From: Candidatus Nitrospira neomarina
GTDB lineage: Bacteria; Nitrospirota; Nitrospiria; Nitrospirales; UBA8639
Length of the DNA: 64,000 bases
Assembly: GCF_032051675.1 (NCBI RefSeq)
Contig: NZ_CP116968.1
Location: forward strand, 1,860,001-1,924,000
Reading direction: 5' to 3'
How positions within the stretch are numbered: the stretch's first letter is position 1; every line of letters begins with the position of its first letter. Shown in pieces: positions 43,437-51,876 of the stretch. A program made the translations under genes and the position numbers. The notes beneath the pieces were generated by a model, which was given only the letters and a program-made list of their open reading frames with translations, did no database searches and had not been told where the DNA came from.

Positions 43437-45878
43437 ATGCATTCGAGCAAAGAAATTCTGTTCGGTGAGGTGAGAGAAGGAGCTGACGAGGTGAAAACGC
43501 CCTCCAACACTTTAATTATCACCGGCAGCAGCGGGCTGATCGGCAGTTCGTTCATTGATCGCGTGGGGGAGAGCTACTGGGAAATGGGCTTTGATCGGGA
43601 AGGCCCGCCTCATCCTCCGCCCAGCACCGAGCAAGTTATCGCCTGCGACCTCAGTTCTGATACGAGCGTGAGCGCCGCGATCAACGAAGTGCGTCAGCTC
43701 GGATGCACACACATCGCCTCGGTCATTCATCTGGCCGCCTATTACAGTTTCTCCGGAGAGCCCAGTCCGCTTTATGAACAGGTCACCGTACGGGGCACCG
43801 AGCGGCTGTTGCGTGGATTGCGTGACTTCGAAATCGAACAGTTTATCTTTTCCAGCACGATGCTTGTGCATGCACCATGCGAACCCGGTGAATCCATCAA
43901 TGAAGATTCCCCCCTCGGACCAAAATGGGATTACCCACAGTCAAAGGTAAAGACGGAGCAACTCATTTTGCGGGAACGAGGCGACGTGCCGGTGGTGTTC
44001 CTGCGCATCGCCGGTGTGTATGACGACCACTGCCATTCGATCCCCATCACGCATCAGATCAAGCGTATCTATGAAAAGAAGATCGTCGCCCGTGTGTTTC
44101 CCGGCGACATCACGCACGGACAATCCTTCGTGCATCTTGACGACCTCATCGACGCCCTGGTGCGCGTCGTCGAACGTCGCAAGTCACTTCCCGCAGTTAC
44201 CACGCTGCTCATCGGCGAGCCGGAAACATTGAGTTATGACGAACTCCAGCGCACGATCAGCCGTCAGCTACACAACGAGGACTGGAAGACCTATCGCATT
44301 CCCAGGGCGGTCGCCAAGTTCGGGGCCTGGCTTCAGGGCTTGTTGCCCGGCCCAGGCCCGTTCATCAAGCCATGGATGATCGATTTGGCAGATGACCATT
44401 ACGCGCTCGATATCAGGCGCGCCCGCCAGCTTCTCGGCTGGAAACCGCAACATTCCCTGCGCGAGACATTGCCCAAGATGACCGCTGCGCTGAAGGCCGA
44501 CCCGGCCGGCTGGTATAGGGAAAACAAGCTGAAGGCGAAAACAACTTCACCGGATCGGCCGACGTGGCCGCATGTGGCCAACATGTTTCTCGGTCTGTGG
44601 CTGATTGGTTCTGCGCCCGCCCTCGGCATGATGAAACCCGCGCTATTCTGGAGCGATCTGGTGAGTGGGGCGGCAGTGATTCTCTTTAGCTCGTTCGCGT
44701 TTCGCCATGCGTGGGCAGCCTGGGCTGTGTGTGCGGTCGGTCTTTGGGTGATGAGCGCCCCGCTGCTGTTTTGGGCGACGAACGCCGCAGTTTACAATAA
44801 CGACTTGATTACCGGTGCACTAATAGTCACCTTTTCCGTCATCATTCCCCGGCTCGGGCTTTCCTCCCCTACCCGCAACTCAAGAACAGGGAACGTTGAG
44901 CGAGAAAACGATTCCGGAACCGAATTGTCCGGTTCAGGTATTCCCCCGGGCTGGAGTTATTCTCCTTCCGGGTGGGAGCAACGATTGGGAATCGTGTTTC
45001 TGGCGATGGTCGGGTTTTTTCTCTCGCGGTATTTGGCGGCCTTTCAACTCGGTCATATCCCGCATCCGTGGGATCCATTTTTTGGTAATGGCACGAGGCA
45101 GGTGCTCACCTCGGACATCTCAAAAATGTTTCCTGTGTCGGACGCGGGCTTAGGCGCGTTTTCGTATCTGCTCGACGCGCTCGCCGGATTGATTGGAGGA
45201 CGTCGACGCTGGCGTACGATGCCGTGGATGGTGTTGCTGTTCGGATTGTTTATAATTCCGCCGGGCGTGACCAGCATTGTGCTCGTGATTCTCCAGCCGG
45301 TCAGCATTGGCGCCTGGTGTACACTTTGTCTGGTGGCGGCGGTCGTGATGCTCCTGATGGTACCGCCGGCGTTAGATGAAGTGATTGCCACCAGTCAATT
45401 TCTTCTCCGAACCCGAAACGAAGGTGGGAACCTTTGGCGCGCATTGTGGCTAGGGGAAGGCCAGGCGGAGGAAGAACCGGAGTCCTCACAAAGGCGCTCA
45501 TCTCTAAAGGAAGTCATCCACAGCATTGAAGTGTTCTCCGCCCCATTGAACCTTTTGCTGAGCGCCCTCGCGGGCATGTGGCTCATGGCAATGCCTTCGG
45601 TGCTCGGACTGAACGGGGCGGCGGCGGACAGTACCCACATCGTGGGCGCGCTGGTCGTGACCGTAGCCGTGGTGGCATTCGCCGAACCGGCGCGCTTGGT
45701 GCGGTATTTCAACGTGCTGTGCGGTGTGTGGCTCGTACTCGCGCCGTGGCTGGTGGCAGGCGGTACGGCAGCCTGGCCGTGGAGCAGTGTCGTCAGTGGA
45801 CTTGCGCTTATGGCCTTGAGTTTTCCCCGCGGCCCGGTTGAGGATCGATATGCCGGCTGGCAGCAATTGATTCGTTGA
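43437..45878 (+). CDS. Fusion: NAD-dependent epimerase / SPW membrane domain / VKOR / SPW
   Basis: An 813-residue membrane protein. Residues 18-340 form a short-chain/extended epimerase domain (LIITGSSGLIGSS, SVIHLAAYYSFSG, DYPQSKVKTEQ). About 365-460 is an SPW-type four-helix domain (MFLGLWLIGSAPALG). About 505-645 is a VKOR-like domain (DPFFGNGTRQVLTS, FPVSDAGLGAFSYLL) with the disulfide-forming C628/C631 in GAWCTLCLVAA. A second SPW domain ends the protein (GVWLVLAPWLVAGG). VKOR domains couple quinone to disulfide formation; the linked epimerase substrate is unknown. The ATG at 43437 has a weak ribosome site; a GTG at 43491 with AAGGAG at 8 nt is a good alternative. Confidence 0.87.
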   Translation: MHSSKEILFGEVREGADEVKTPSNTLIITGSSGLIGSSFIDRVGESYWEMGFDREGPPHPPPSTEQVIACDLSSDTSVSAAINEVRQLGCTHIASVIHLAAYYSFSGEPSPLYEQVTVRGTERLLRGLRDFEIEQFIFSSTMLVHAPCEPGESINEDSPLGPKWDYPQSKVKTEQLILRERGDVPVVFLRIAGVYDDHCHSIPITHQIKRIYEKKIVARVFPGDITHGQSFVHLDDLIDALVRVVERRKSLPAVTTLLIGEPETLSYDELQRTISRQLHNEDWKTYRIPRAVAKFGAWLQGLLPGPGPFIKPWMIDLADDHYALDIRRARQLLGWKPQHSLRETLPKMTAALKADPAGWYRENKLKAKTTSPDRPTWPHVANMFLGLWLIGSAPALGMMKPALFWSDLVSGAAVILFSSFAFRHAWAAWAVCAVGLWVMSAPLLFWATNAAVYNNDLITGALIVTFSVIIPRLGLSSPTRNSRTGNVERENDSGTELSGSGIPPGWSYSPSGWEQRLGIVFLAMVGFFLSRYLAAFQLGHIPHPWDPFFGNGTRQVLTSDISKMFPVSDAGLGAFSYLLDALAGLIGGRRRWRTMPWMVLLFGLFIIPPGVTSIVLVILQPVSIGAWCTLCLVAAVVMLLMVPPALDEVIATSQFLLRTRNEGGNLWRALWLGEGQAEEEPESSQRRSSLKEVIHSIEVFSAPLNLLLSALAGMWLMAMPSVLGLNGAAADSTHIVGALVVTVAVVAFAEPARLVRYFNVLCGVWLVLAPWLVAGGTAAWPWSSVVSGLALMALSFPRGPVEDRYAGWQQLIR

Positions 45879-46093
45879 GGAGACGATGAGTCAGAGAACC
45901 AACGGTTATGTTTTCATTCGAATAAAGATTAGGCCCATAGAGCCAAACGTGACAAAAATGGAATCTATCGCCGCCCAATTATTAATAATTTCCTGATGGG
46001 CTACTCTTCCGTATGAAAACGCGTTCGTCCACTTTTGGAATCCCGCCTACTTAATGTTCTTCTAGCATCTGGGCGCATTTAGCTTACTGGAGA

Positions 46094-46283
46094 TGCTGGC
46101 TGTCGGCCCGGCAGCCGAGCCACTTTGGTTTCGGTCAAAGTGGCCAAACCCAGTGACGCCCCGTCCGGCCTCATTGGATTGATCGGACGGGAAGGAGGGA
46201 GACGGGCTAACTCGCGGGGCTCAAACAAGCCCGTCAAGAATAAGAGCGTCCGATCAGGGGGCCGACCGGCAGGCGTCGGTCAG
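46094..46283 (+). repeat. SR repeat, copy D
   Basis: The second hairpin is GCCACTTTGG/TCAAAGTGGC with TTTCGG loop; the 3' domain is complete. About 35 nt after its end (GGCAAAATGAAATGGAAAGA) resemble the sequence after copy F. No gene is seen in 45879-46475. Confidence 0.85.
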
Positions 46284-46475
46284 GGAAAGAGAGGCAAAAT
46301 GAAATGGAAAGAGAAGTCGGGTCACCGGAAACAGATCAGGGGAAAAGGGTCAGAATTGCTCCAACACCTGGTAAGATTTTCAACGTGCTCGGGCATAAAA
46401 TTTCCCAGGTAGTTTTTGTAGGCAAAACACGTGTGCCTATGTGCTTATATCCAGCAGGAAGTTTCGAACGTATTG

Positions 46476-46772
46476 TTATATCCGCTCACGCCACACCATG
46501 GGATTACGCCTAGCGTGAAATACCGCTAACACGATGAGCCGATCGTCTCGGAGACGGAAGAAGATTGAGTACGGAAATCGTCGCACCCGTATGCAACGCA
46601 CCTCCTGAAACATCTTCGGAAACCGTTGTGGCATTTCACAGGCTTGCAACAGCGCCCTTTCGATTTCTGACACGAACTCTCCACCCAGTCCGGGTTTCTG
46701 AGTTTCATACCAAACGGCCGCTTCGTCATACTCAAGACGAGCAGCTCTTCGGAAAAACGCCTGCAAATTCAT
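46476..46772 (-). CDS. ParE/RelE-superfamily toxin
   Basis: A 98-residue toxin of the RelE/ParE fold: RAARLEYDEAAVWYETQKPG, GGEFVSEIERALLQACEMPQ, and the C-terminal strands CIRVRRFPYSIFFRLRDDRL and VFHARRNPMVWRERI. The Arg-rich C-terminus fits ParE (gyrase) or RelE (mRNA) activity; which one is unclear. Its start overlaps the antitoxin stop in ATGA at 46769-46772, the usual antitoxin-first order. Confidence 0.9.
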   Translation of the reverse strand: MNLQAFFRRAARLEYDEAAVWYETQKPGLGGEFVSEIERALLQACEMPQRFPKMFQEVRCIRVRRFPYSIFFRLRDDRLIVLAVFHARRNPMVWRERI

Positions 46773-46999
46773 TTTCCGAGGCGGGAGAGAGTGGAAGCTT
46801 TAACCTGCTCCCACGATGTCAAATCGTCCGGATGAGTATCATCCTCTTCGATTCTCTTCTGAAGCTCAGCGCGTTGCGCCTCGGTGAGTGGGACGGCCGC
46901 GCTATCAGCCGCAATGCTATCCCAAATTTCCTCCACCAGGGCAAGTCGCTCCTCAAGAGGGAGACGGTCAATACCCAGAGATTTGATCGAAGCGTTCAT
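46769..46999 (-). CDS. Addiction-module antitoxin (TIGR02574-type)
   Basis: A 76-residue antitoxin: LGIDRLPLEERLALVEEIWD, SIAADSAAVPLTEAQRAEL and LQKRIEEDDTHPDD, a pattern seen in small antitoxins paired with ParE-like toxins. GGAGG lies 7 nt before the ATG. Overlaps the toxin start by 4 bp. The operon promoter should lie just upstream, next to a tfoX relic. Confidence 0.88.
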   Translation of the reverse strand: MNASIKSLGIDRLPLEERLALVEEIWDSIAADSAAVPLTEAQRAELQKRIEEDDTHPDDLTSWEQVKASTLSRLGK

Positions 47000-47066
47000 A
47001 CGGTCACCTCCTCAATGCAGGGCCAATTTGGCATAGGACTTTGGGTGAAGATATGGGAGCCATTGC

Positions 47067-47265
47067 TTAGCATATTACATCCCATGTTAGTAAGAAAGCG
47101 ATTAATTCACGAGCGGAAATCTTTCTAAAAAGTGAGAGGAATGCCTTCTCTGCTCCGGGTTTTTTAAATTGAAATGGCTTTAACTCGCGTTTTTCAAAGA
47201 ATGGGGAAAACGTCTGGTCAGCTTTAAGATACAGCTTATGATTTGCTGCCAGCAAAACCCTGTAA
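47067..47265 (-). pseudogene. 3' relic of a tfoX-like gene
   Basis: The minus-strand frame reads RVLLAANHKLYLKADQTFSP and FFEKRELKPFQFKK, closely matching VLYLKADETLAPFFEKRGL of the intact TfoX-like protein at 36762, then diverges. There is no start or N-terminal part here: a matching N-terminal piece lies 2.65 kb away at 49911-49988 on the same strand and in the right order. Confidence 0.75.
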
Positions 47266-47317
47266 TGGCTTCAAATAATTTCCGCCCTGTTCGGGCAAAT
47301 ATTTAAGCTTACCAAAG

Positions 47318-47505
47318 ATGCCGGGTTTCGGCCCGGCAGCCGAGGTCCTTTTGTTTCGGCAAAAGGACCCAAAACCATTGACGCCCCGCCCGGCCTCATT
47401 GGATTGATCGGCCGCGAAGCAGGGAGACGGGCTAACTCGCAGGGCTCGAACAAGCCCGCCAGGGCCAAGAGCGTCCGATCATGGGGCCGGGCGGCAGGCG
47501 TCGGG
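47318..47505 (+). repeat. SR repeat, copy E
   Basis: Full length. The second hairpin is GGTCCTTTTG/CAAAAGGACC: the outer three base pairs differ from copies A, D and F yet stay complementary. It lies about 50 bp inside the left border of the segment splitting the tfoX relics. No gene is seen in 47505-47786. Confidence 0.88.
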
Positions 47506-47786
47506 GAGAGAAAAGGAAGAACCAAAAAGGGGGAAGAGAGGTTTTGGCAATAAAAGCTTCTAGCTAACCTAAAAAGTTCGCGACCTATTGATCGACTAGA
47601 GCCCATCGGTTATAACCGCGAGTTCAAAACCGGAAAGCATTTGATGAGGGGGCCGAGCCACGGACTCCGTTCACCGGACCTCGCATCAGTTTCTTTCTAT
47701 CCCACAACGAGCACGCATGGCCCACTGCATCCATACTTTACTCCCGTTCGCTGCCTACGGTCGGCCAAACGAACGCACGCTAAAGC

Positions 47787-48323
47787 TCAATGGCTCGGCT
47801 TGTTCGCGTCTGCTGGAGCGTCGTGTGCGACGATCTTTTTGAATTTTTTTCCAATCTCATTAGCAAAAACCTTGATCTTTTCTTCTGGAATGGCACCGCT
47901 CAGCAACATAGGTTGAGAGAATGCATCATGCCATTCGAGCAGGGCTGAATCGTTATAGTAGACATGAAAATGAATAGCCAATTCTGGTTCCGCATGGTGT
48001 TTCATGATCCTAGACAACTCGGTCAATATGATACTTGTAGCAGGGACGTGAAATATCTTCGGGCGTGGCCATATAGTTCCCCTAGCAACGTGGGATGATT
48101 CCGGAACTGAGTGGGTGGTGATGAAACGATCGATCTCTGCATCCGGAGACCCGCCCTCAAAATAGAGAAAGGCATCTTCTGGAATCCAGCCATTGAGTGC
48201 GTTGAACATTTCTTCGAAGGTCTTTGGTCCTTCTATCTCCCAATGGGTCTCTTTTGTATTCAGACGAATGCCTTCCATTTCATCATTTGGTACGGCTTTG
48301 AATAGTCTACTGAGCCAACTCAT
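47787..48323 (-). CDS. Hypothetical protein
   Basis: A 178-residue soluble protein beginning MSWLSRLFKAVPNDEMEG. It contains FEEMFNALNGWIPEDAFLYF, a mid-region with several His, and AIPEEKIKVFANEIGKKFKK near the C-terminus. No family recognised and no membrane segment. An in-frame upstream start at 48389 exists, but the ATG at 48323 gives a more protein-like N-terminus; neither has a strong ribosome site. It is cargo between repeat copies E and F. Confidence 0.65.
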   Translation of the reverse strand: MSWLSRLFKAVPNDEMEGIRLNTKETHWEIEGPKTFEEMFNALNGWIPEDAFLYFEGGSPDAEIDRFITTHSVPESSHVARGTIWPRPKIFHVPATSIILTELSRIMKHHAEPELAIHFHVYYNDSALLEWHDAFSQPMLLSGAIPEEKIKVFANEIGKKFKKIVAHDAPADANKPSH

Positions 48324-48431
48324 AATTGTCGTACAGAGTCCATTTCTGGGGTAGGTCTTGCAATCCCCCAATCCGCTTCTGCTGCACAAACTATCTTAAA
48401 GCGTGACCAATCGCTCACCGAATGTCCTGAT

Positions 48432-48959
48432 TTATGAGCTGGAGTATTGGAGGATTCGGGCGATTAAACTTTGATGCTGAATCTGTCTTTCCTCGTCCGG
48501 ATCGTCCACCGATTCAATCGATTCGATGGAGCGAACATAGGCATCGGGAAACCGTAAATGCCTGGCGCCTAGAACAATCAGTTCCTTATACCAATGAAAG
48601 GGCTTCAGGCTATTCTGAATGTACGATGGCTGAGCCAGGTATGTCAGGCAGGAGTACTCTTGCCCATGGAATTCAACCGTTAGTTGGCTATCATGATATC
48701 CATTCCCTTCGAAACGGTCGAGGATAGATTTATGGGTTGAATCAATTTGATAGATGGCCCCATACACTCCATCCGATGCTTCTCCCGTGCGAGCCATATT
48801 GCACTTACTCGACCCGTCCTGCCCCCTTTTCTGAAAAGCCAGTCGATAGTGTTTCAACTCAACCACATCAAGCAGTTCGGCAGACGGCACGCGTTCCCGT
48901 AACCGGACAGGGTGGAGGTTGGAACCATAGGCCAAATAATAAAGCAAACTCTCACTCAT
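48432..48959 (-). CDS. Gamma-glutamylcyclotransferase-like protein
   Basis: A 175-residue protein with the family signature LLYYLAYGSNLHPVRLRERV at the N-terminus (YGSN binds the gamma-glutamyl moiety) and a likely catalytic Glu in LDRFEGNGYHDSQ. The family releases 5-oxoproline from gamma-glutamyl compounds. LSYL-type strands are seen in EYSCLTYLAQPSYIQNSL. Substrate not predictable. Lies between two other minus-strand cargo genes. Confidence 0.88.
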   Translation of the reverse strand: MSESLLYYLAYGSNLHPVRLRERVPSAELLDVVELKHYRLAFQKRGQDGSSKCNMARTGEASDGVYGAIYQIDSTHKSILDRFEGNGYHDSQLTVEFHGQEYSCLTYLAQPSYIQNSLKPFHWYKELIVLGARHLRFPDAYVRSIESIESVDDPDEERQIQHQSLIARILQYSSS

Positions 48960-49002
48960 CTTTCATTTTTAATTGAGTAGAAGCACGGGTTATTAGCCCA
49001 CA

Positions 49003-49548
49003 CTACGATCCAAGAATCCCTGTCGGTTTCCCGTCGATACTGAGCTGATTCTTCTTTTGCCAATGCTCCCAAATTCCTTCCTCCCCCTTCTTCTCCGCCC
49101 ACGTTGAAAGCACACGACGGTCCTCAATATAGTTCATAAAAGGCACGGCATACCCGCAGGAGGTTTGGACTAAATCAATAGCCACCAAAAAGTATTGTCG
49201 CGTTCCTATGGTGGAAGGCAATTGAGTCGAAAACTCCTCCCAACGAGCATCCCTCGGATGAAAGACCTGGGCCGTCCCATAGACGCGCAGGATTCGTGGC
49301 GGCCCTTCAAAGGCACACCACATCATGGTGATTCGGTTGAATTCGGCCAGATGGGCTGCCGTTTCGTTCCCGCTCCCGGTCAAGTTCATCCAGAGTATCT
49401 CGCGAGAGTTAAGCACACGAAGTGAATCCTGGCCCTTCGGGGAGAGATTGATTCTTCCATCCGGCACAGCCGTGGCCACAAAAAATACCTTTTGTTCACC
49501 AATAAATTGGCGTAACTCATCACTCAGCTCTGGAAATTGAACCGCCAC
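49003..49548 (-). CDS. Pyridoxamine 5'-phosphate oxidase-fold protein
   Basis: A 181-residue flavin-binding split-barrel protein: VFFVATAVPDGRINLSPKGQ, ILWMNLTGSGNETAAHLAEF, RITMMWCAFEGPPRILRVYG. This resembles the general-stress FMN/F420-binding branch rather than true PdxH. The start is GTG at 49548 with GGAG at 7-nt spacing. Function unknown; typically FMN-dependent reductase or sensor. Confidence 0.87.
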   Translation of the reverse strand: MAVQFPELSDELRQFIGEQKVFFVATAVPDGRINLSPKGQDSLRVLNSREILWMNLTGSGNETAAHLAEFNRITMMWCAFEGPPRILRVYGTAQVFHPRDARWEEFSTQLPSTIGTRQYFLVAIDLVQTSCGYAVPFMNYIEDRRVLSTWAEKKGEEGIWEHWQKKNQLSIDGKPTGILGS

Positions 49549-49679
49549 GATAACGCTCCATTGATTTTAATTTCTCACCGCGCAGCCCATTTTCAGATCA
49601 TACCTAAAGAGGGCTCAAAGGCTAAAGAATGTCTGTGGTTCAGCCTAACAATATTTGCACGGACTGTATATTTTTGAAT

Positions 49680-49869
49680 TATGCCGGGTGTCGGCCCGGC
49701 AGCCGAACTACTTTGGTTTCGGCCAAAGTAGTCAAAACTATATACGCCCCGTTCGGCATCATCAGAGTGATCGGACGCGAGGAAGGGAGAGACGGGCTAA
49801 CCCGCCAGGCTCAGACAAGCCCGCCAAGAACAAGAGCGTCCGATCAAGGGCCGCACGGCAGGCGTGGGA
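49680..49869 (+). repeat. SR repeat, copy F
   Basis: The second hairpin is ACTACTTTGG/CCAAAGTAGT, again with compensatory changes. The 3' domain has diverged most of the full copies (GTTCGGCATCATCAGAGTG) but keeps the end GGCAGGCGTGGG. It lies about 40 bp inside the right border of the segment splitting the tfoX relics. Confidence 0.85.
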
Positions 49870-49910
49870 TAGGAGTAGGGAGGAAAAATGAAGTAGAAAG
49901 AGAGGTCATG

Positions 49911-49988
49911 GCTACCAAACATCCGCCGTGGATGAATGGGTCCGATTTGCTTGAACACTTCTTTGAGAATTGCAATTTATTCACTCAT
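49911..49988 (-). pseudogene. 5' relic of a tfoX-like gene
   Basis: The minus strand from an ATG at 49988 reads MSE, a stop codon, then IAILKEVFKQIGPIHPRRMF, the N-terminus of a TfoX-N domain (compare VTFLEEVFEEFGPIHPRRMF at 36762). It ends abruptly after GS. The missing C-terminal part matches the relic at 47067-47265. Confidence 0.75.
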
Positions 49989-50060
49989 GAGATTTTTTGT
50001 GGCCTTTGAGTATGGGGGTGCAGTTCATCGGCCGCGGAAGGCGGTCTACTGAGGAAAACG

Positions 50061-51089
50061 TTAGTCACCCTTGCACCAAGGGTACGTACTTATGAACTTT
50101 CGTTCGAGATCATTTAGAGTTGCCTCAGCCCACTGACATACATCTCCAATCGCGGATGCAGCGTTAGCCAGGTCGTACTCGTACTCATATAGAACTCTGC
50201 TCGATGCCGAGAATCCAGCGGTCATCCATGAGCTGAACTCTCCCTTGGCACGCACCAAGGCGGTAACCCAGGAGTTCTGTTTACAGATCTGAGCCTCCAC
50301 TAGATGCCCTGACTTGGACGAGTCATCGATGATGATGAAGCGAGCTATGGCACCAACTGCCGTGACTTTCTGGCTCAGATCATGGTGAGGATGATCGGGA
50401 ACATCTCGGATCAGCAGTGGTAAATAGCCAAGTTCGGTCAAGGACTTTGCAATGGTTTCGAGCCGAATCATCCCTCTTTCGTCATATGCACCTAGAAGGA
50501 GGACAGTCCTATTCTTGAATTCCGCGATGTACTCGCCAACCGTAACGTTTCGCTGTTTAGCCCGAGCAACCTCGACCATAGCGGCAAGGATTTCGTCTTT
50601 CGCGCGAAGCGCAGCCCGGTCACGCGACCAGTATTCCACCGTTCGGTTTGCCTGTACCTCTGCATACGCAATCGACCGTTGCCAGGTTCCAGCACTGAAC
50701 ATCATTTCCTGCAAAATCGCCGAGGCATCTTGAGAGGCCAAGCGGAATGGAAACGCACCATTCAGGTGCAGGTCATGAATTTGGATGTTGGAACCAAGGA
50801 TTTTAAGTAAGGGGCCGCTTTCTTGAAGGCCACGCGGCGCCCTAAATAAAAGGTCTTCTACCCTCGCGCTGCCTCGAACAATGGTGAGGGAGGTCTCACT
50901 GGCCGGTTCGTACTCTAAGGCCACCCCAAATTGCGTTGAGATGTAGCCTGTGATCTTCGCAGGTAGAAGCGCTGCGTGAAGCAAGCGGGACTGATCGTTT
51001 TCCGCGAGGCACTCCGAGGCCGTCTCCCTAAGAGTATCGTGGAAGGTCTCCACGTAATCCTTAAGCATGTGATCAGTGACGTTGGACAT
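50061..51089 (-). CDS. Unknown protein with a C-terminal Rossmann-like domain
   Basis: A 342-residue soluble protein with no family I can name. The N-terminal half is mixed alpha/beta (TSLTIVRGSARVEDLLFRAP). A central helix-rich stretch precedes a domain that looks Rossmann- or TIR-like: NRTVLLLGAYDERGMIRLET, LTELGYLPLLIRDVPDHPHH and ARFIIIDDSSKSGHLVEAQI, with a Glu where TIR domains have their catalytic residue (weak analogy). The start is ATG 51089 with no strong ribosome site. It shares an upstream repeat with the gene at 51877. Could be a defence-type effector; unproven. Confidence 0.6.
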   Translation of the reverse strand: MSNVTDHMLKDYVETFHDTLRETASECLAENDQSRLLHAALLPAKITGYISTQFGVALEYEPASETSLTIVRGSARVEDLLFRAPRGLQESGPLLKILGSNIQIHDLHLNGAFPFRLASQDASAILQEMMFSAGTWQRSIAYAEVQANRTVEYWSRDRAALRAKDEILAAMVEVARAKQRNVTVGEYIAEFKNRTVLLLGAYDERGMIRLETIAKSLTELGYLPLLIRDVPDHPHHDLSQKVTAVGAIARFIIIDDSSKSGHLVEAQICKQNSWVTALVRAKGEFSSWMTAGFSASSRVLYEYEYDLANAASAIGDVCQWAEATLNDLERKFISTYPWCKGD

Positions 51090-51278
51090 TTAGAGTCTCA
51101 GGAATGGCCAACAGTGATTATATGGATTCGCATAAGTTGCGAATCTTGGATTTTCTGTTCGTAAAACACGCCTCGGGATTTCTCGCCCTGATTTGTAAAC
51201 TCCGTTTTTATTCGACGGATTTCTATCCGCCCAAAGCTCAGCGGAATCTTCTGAGATCGGCAAAAATCAACGTTCTTT

Positions 51279-51512
51279 AATGAGTTTAAAGCTCATTCAC
51301 CAAACTGCAGACCCATAAAAATCGCCTTCTCCAGACGTTCAAATCAGAAAAGATAATTTAATAATTGTCGAGATAAGTCAAGGAAAGATTTGTGTTTTCT
51401 TTGAAAATATTCGAGGCCGAAACCAAACACTTGAATCCACCTGGGCTTTGTTCAAGCACGAAAGCAATCGTCCAGCTGGGCACAGATTCTTCGCCGGTGG
51501 CTCAGAATGACA
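51279..51512 (+). repeat. Long direct repeat upstream of the 50061 gene, copy L
   Basis: About 235 bp align with 52550-52788 in the same orientation, with shared blocks such as GATAATTTAATAAT, GTCAAGGAAAGATT, CGAGGCCGAAACCAAACGC (A for G here) and a GATTCTTCGCC-x(4)-CTCAGAATGACA end. That end matches a CTCAGAATGACA-type dispersed sequence I know from other genomes. It lies 190 bp upstream of the start at 51089. Confidence 0.7.
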
Positions 51513-51524
51513 ATTCAGCTGAAA

Positions 51525-51722
51525 ACTCCGACGCCTGCCGCCCGTCCCCATGATCGAACGCGATTTCTCTTGGGGGGCTTGTCCGAGCCCCGCGAGTCAG
51601 CCCTCCATAATTAAGGGCCTATGGTTTCAGCAGGCTCTCCTGGACTTATGGTGAGGCCGAGCAATGCAGCCGACACCGGAGAAAAGGCACTGAAAAAAAT
51701 CTTGCGTTGGGCGCGGCTGAGT
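51525..51722 (-). repeat. SR repeat, subtype 2, inverse copy G
   Basis: On the minus strand: GTGCCTTTTCTCCGGTGTCG, GCTGCATTGCTCGGCCTCACC, then the family core GACTCGCGGGGCTCGGACAA and the end CGGGCGGCAGGCGTCG. Its 5' half matches copy B2 and its 3' half the main type. From here on all copies are inverted relative to A-F. No gene is seen in 51090-51876. Confidence 0.7.
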
Positions 51723-51876
51723 CTCTGGCCAAATCCGGCTGTCTGGCGAACTTGTTTGAGCCATTTGACAAAACTCAGGTCAGGTTACACGAATTGATCC
51801 GCCCTCCACGGGGGGGCAGGATTGCGAACCAGTCATTCGCGGTCGGATTGCGCAAGATGGTAGGCGGCAGTTGCAG

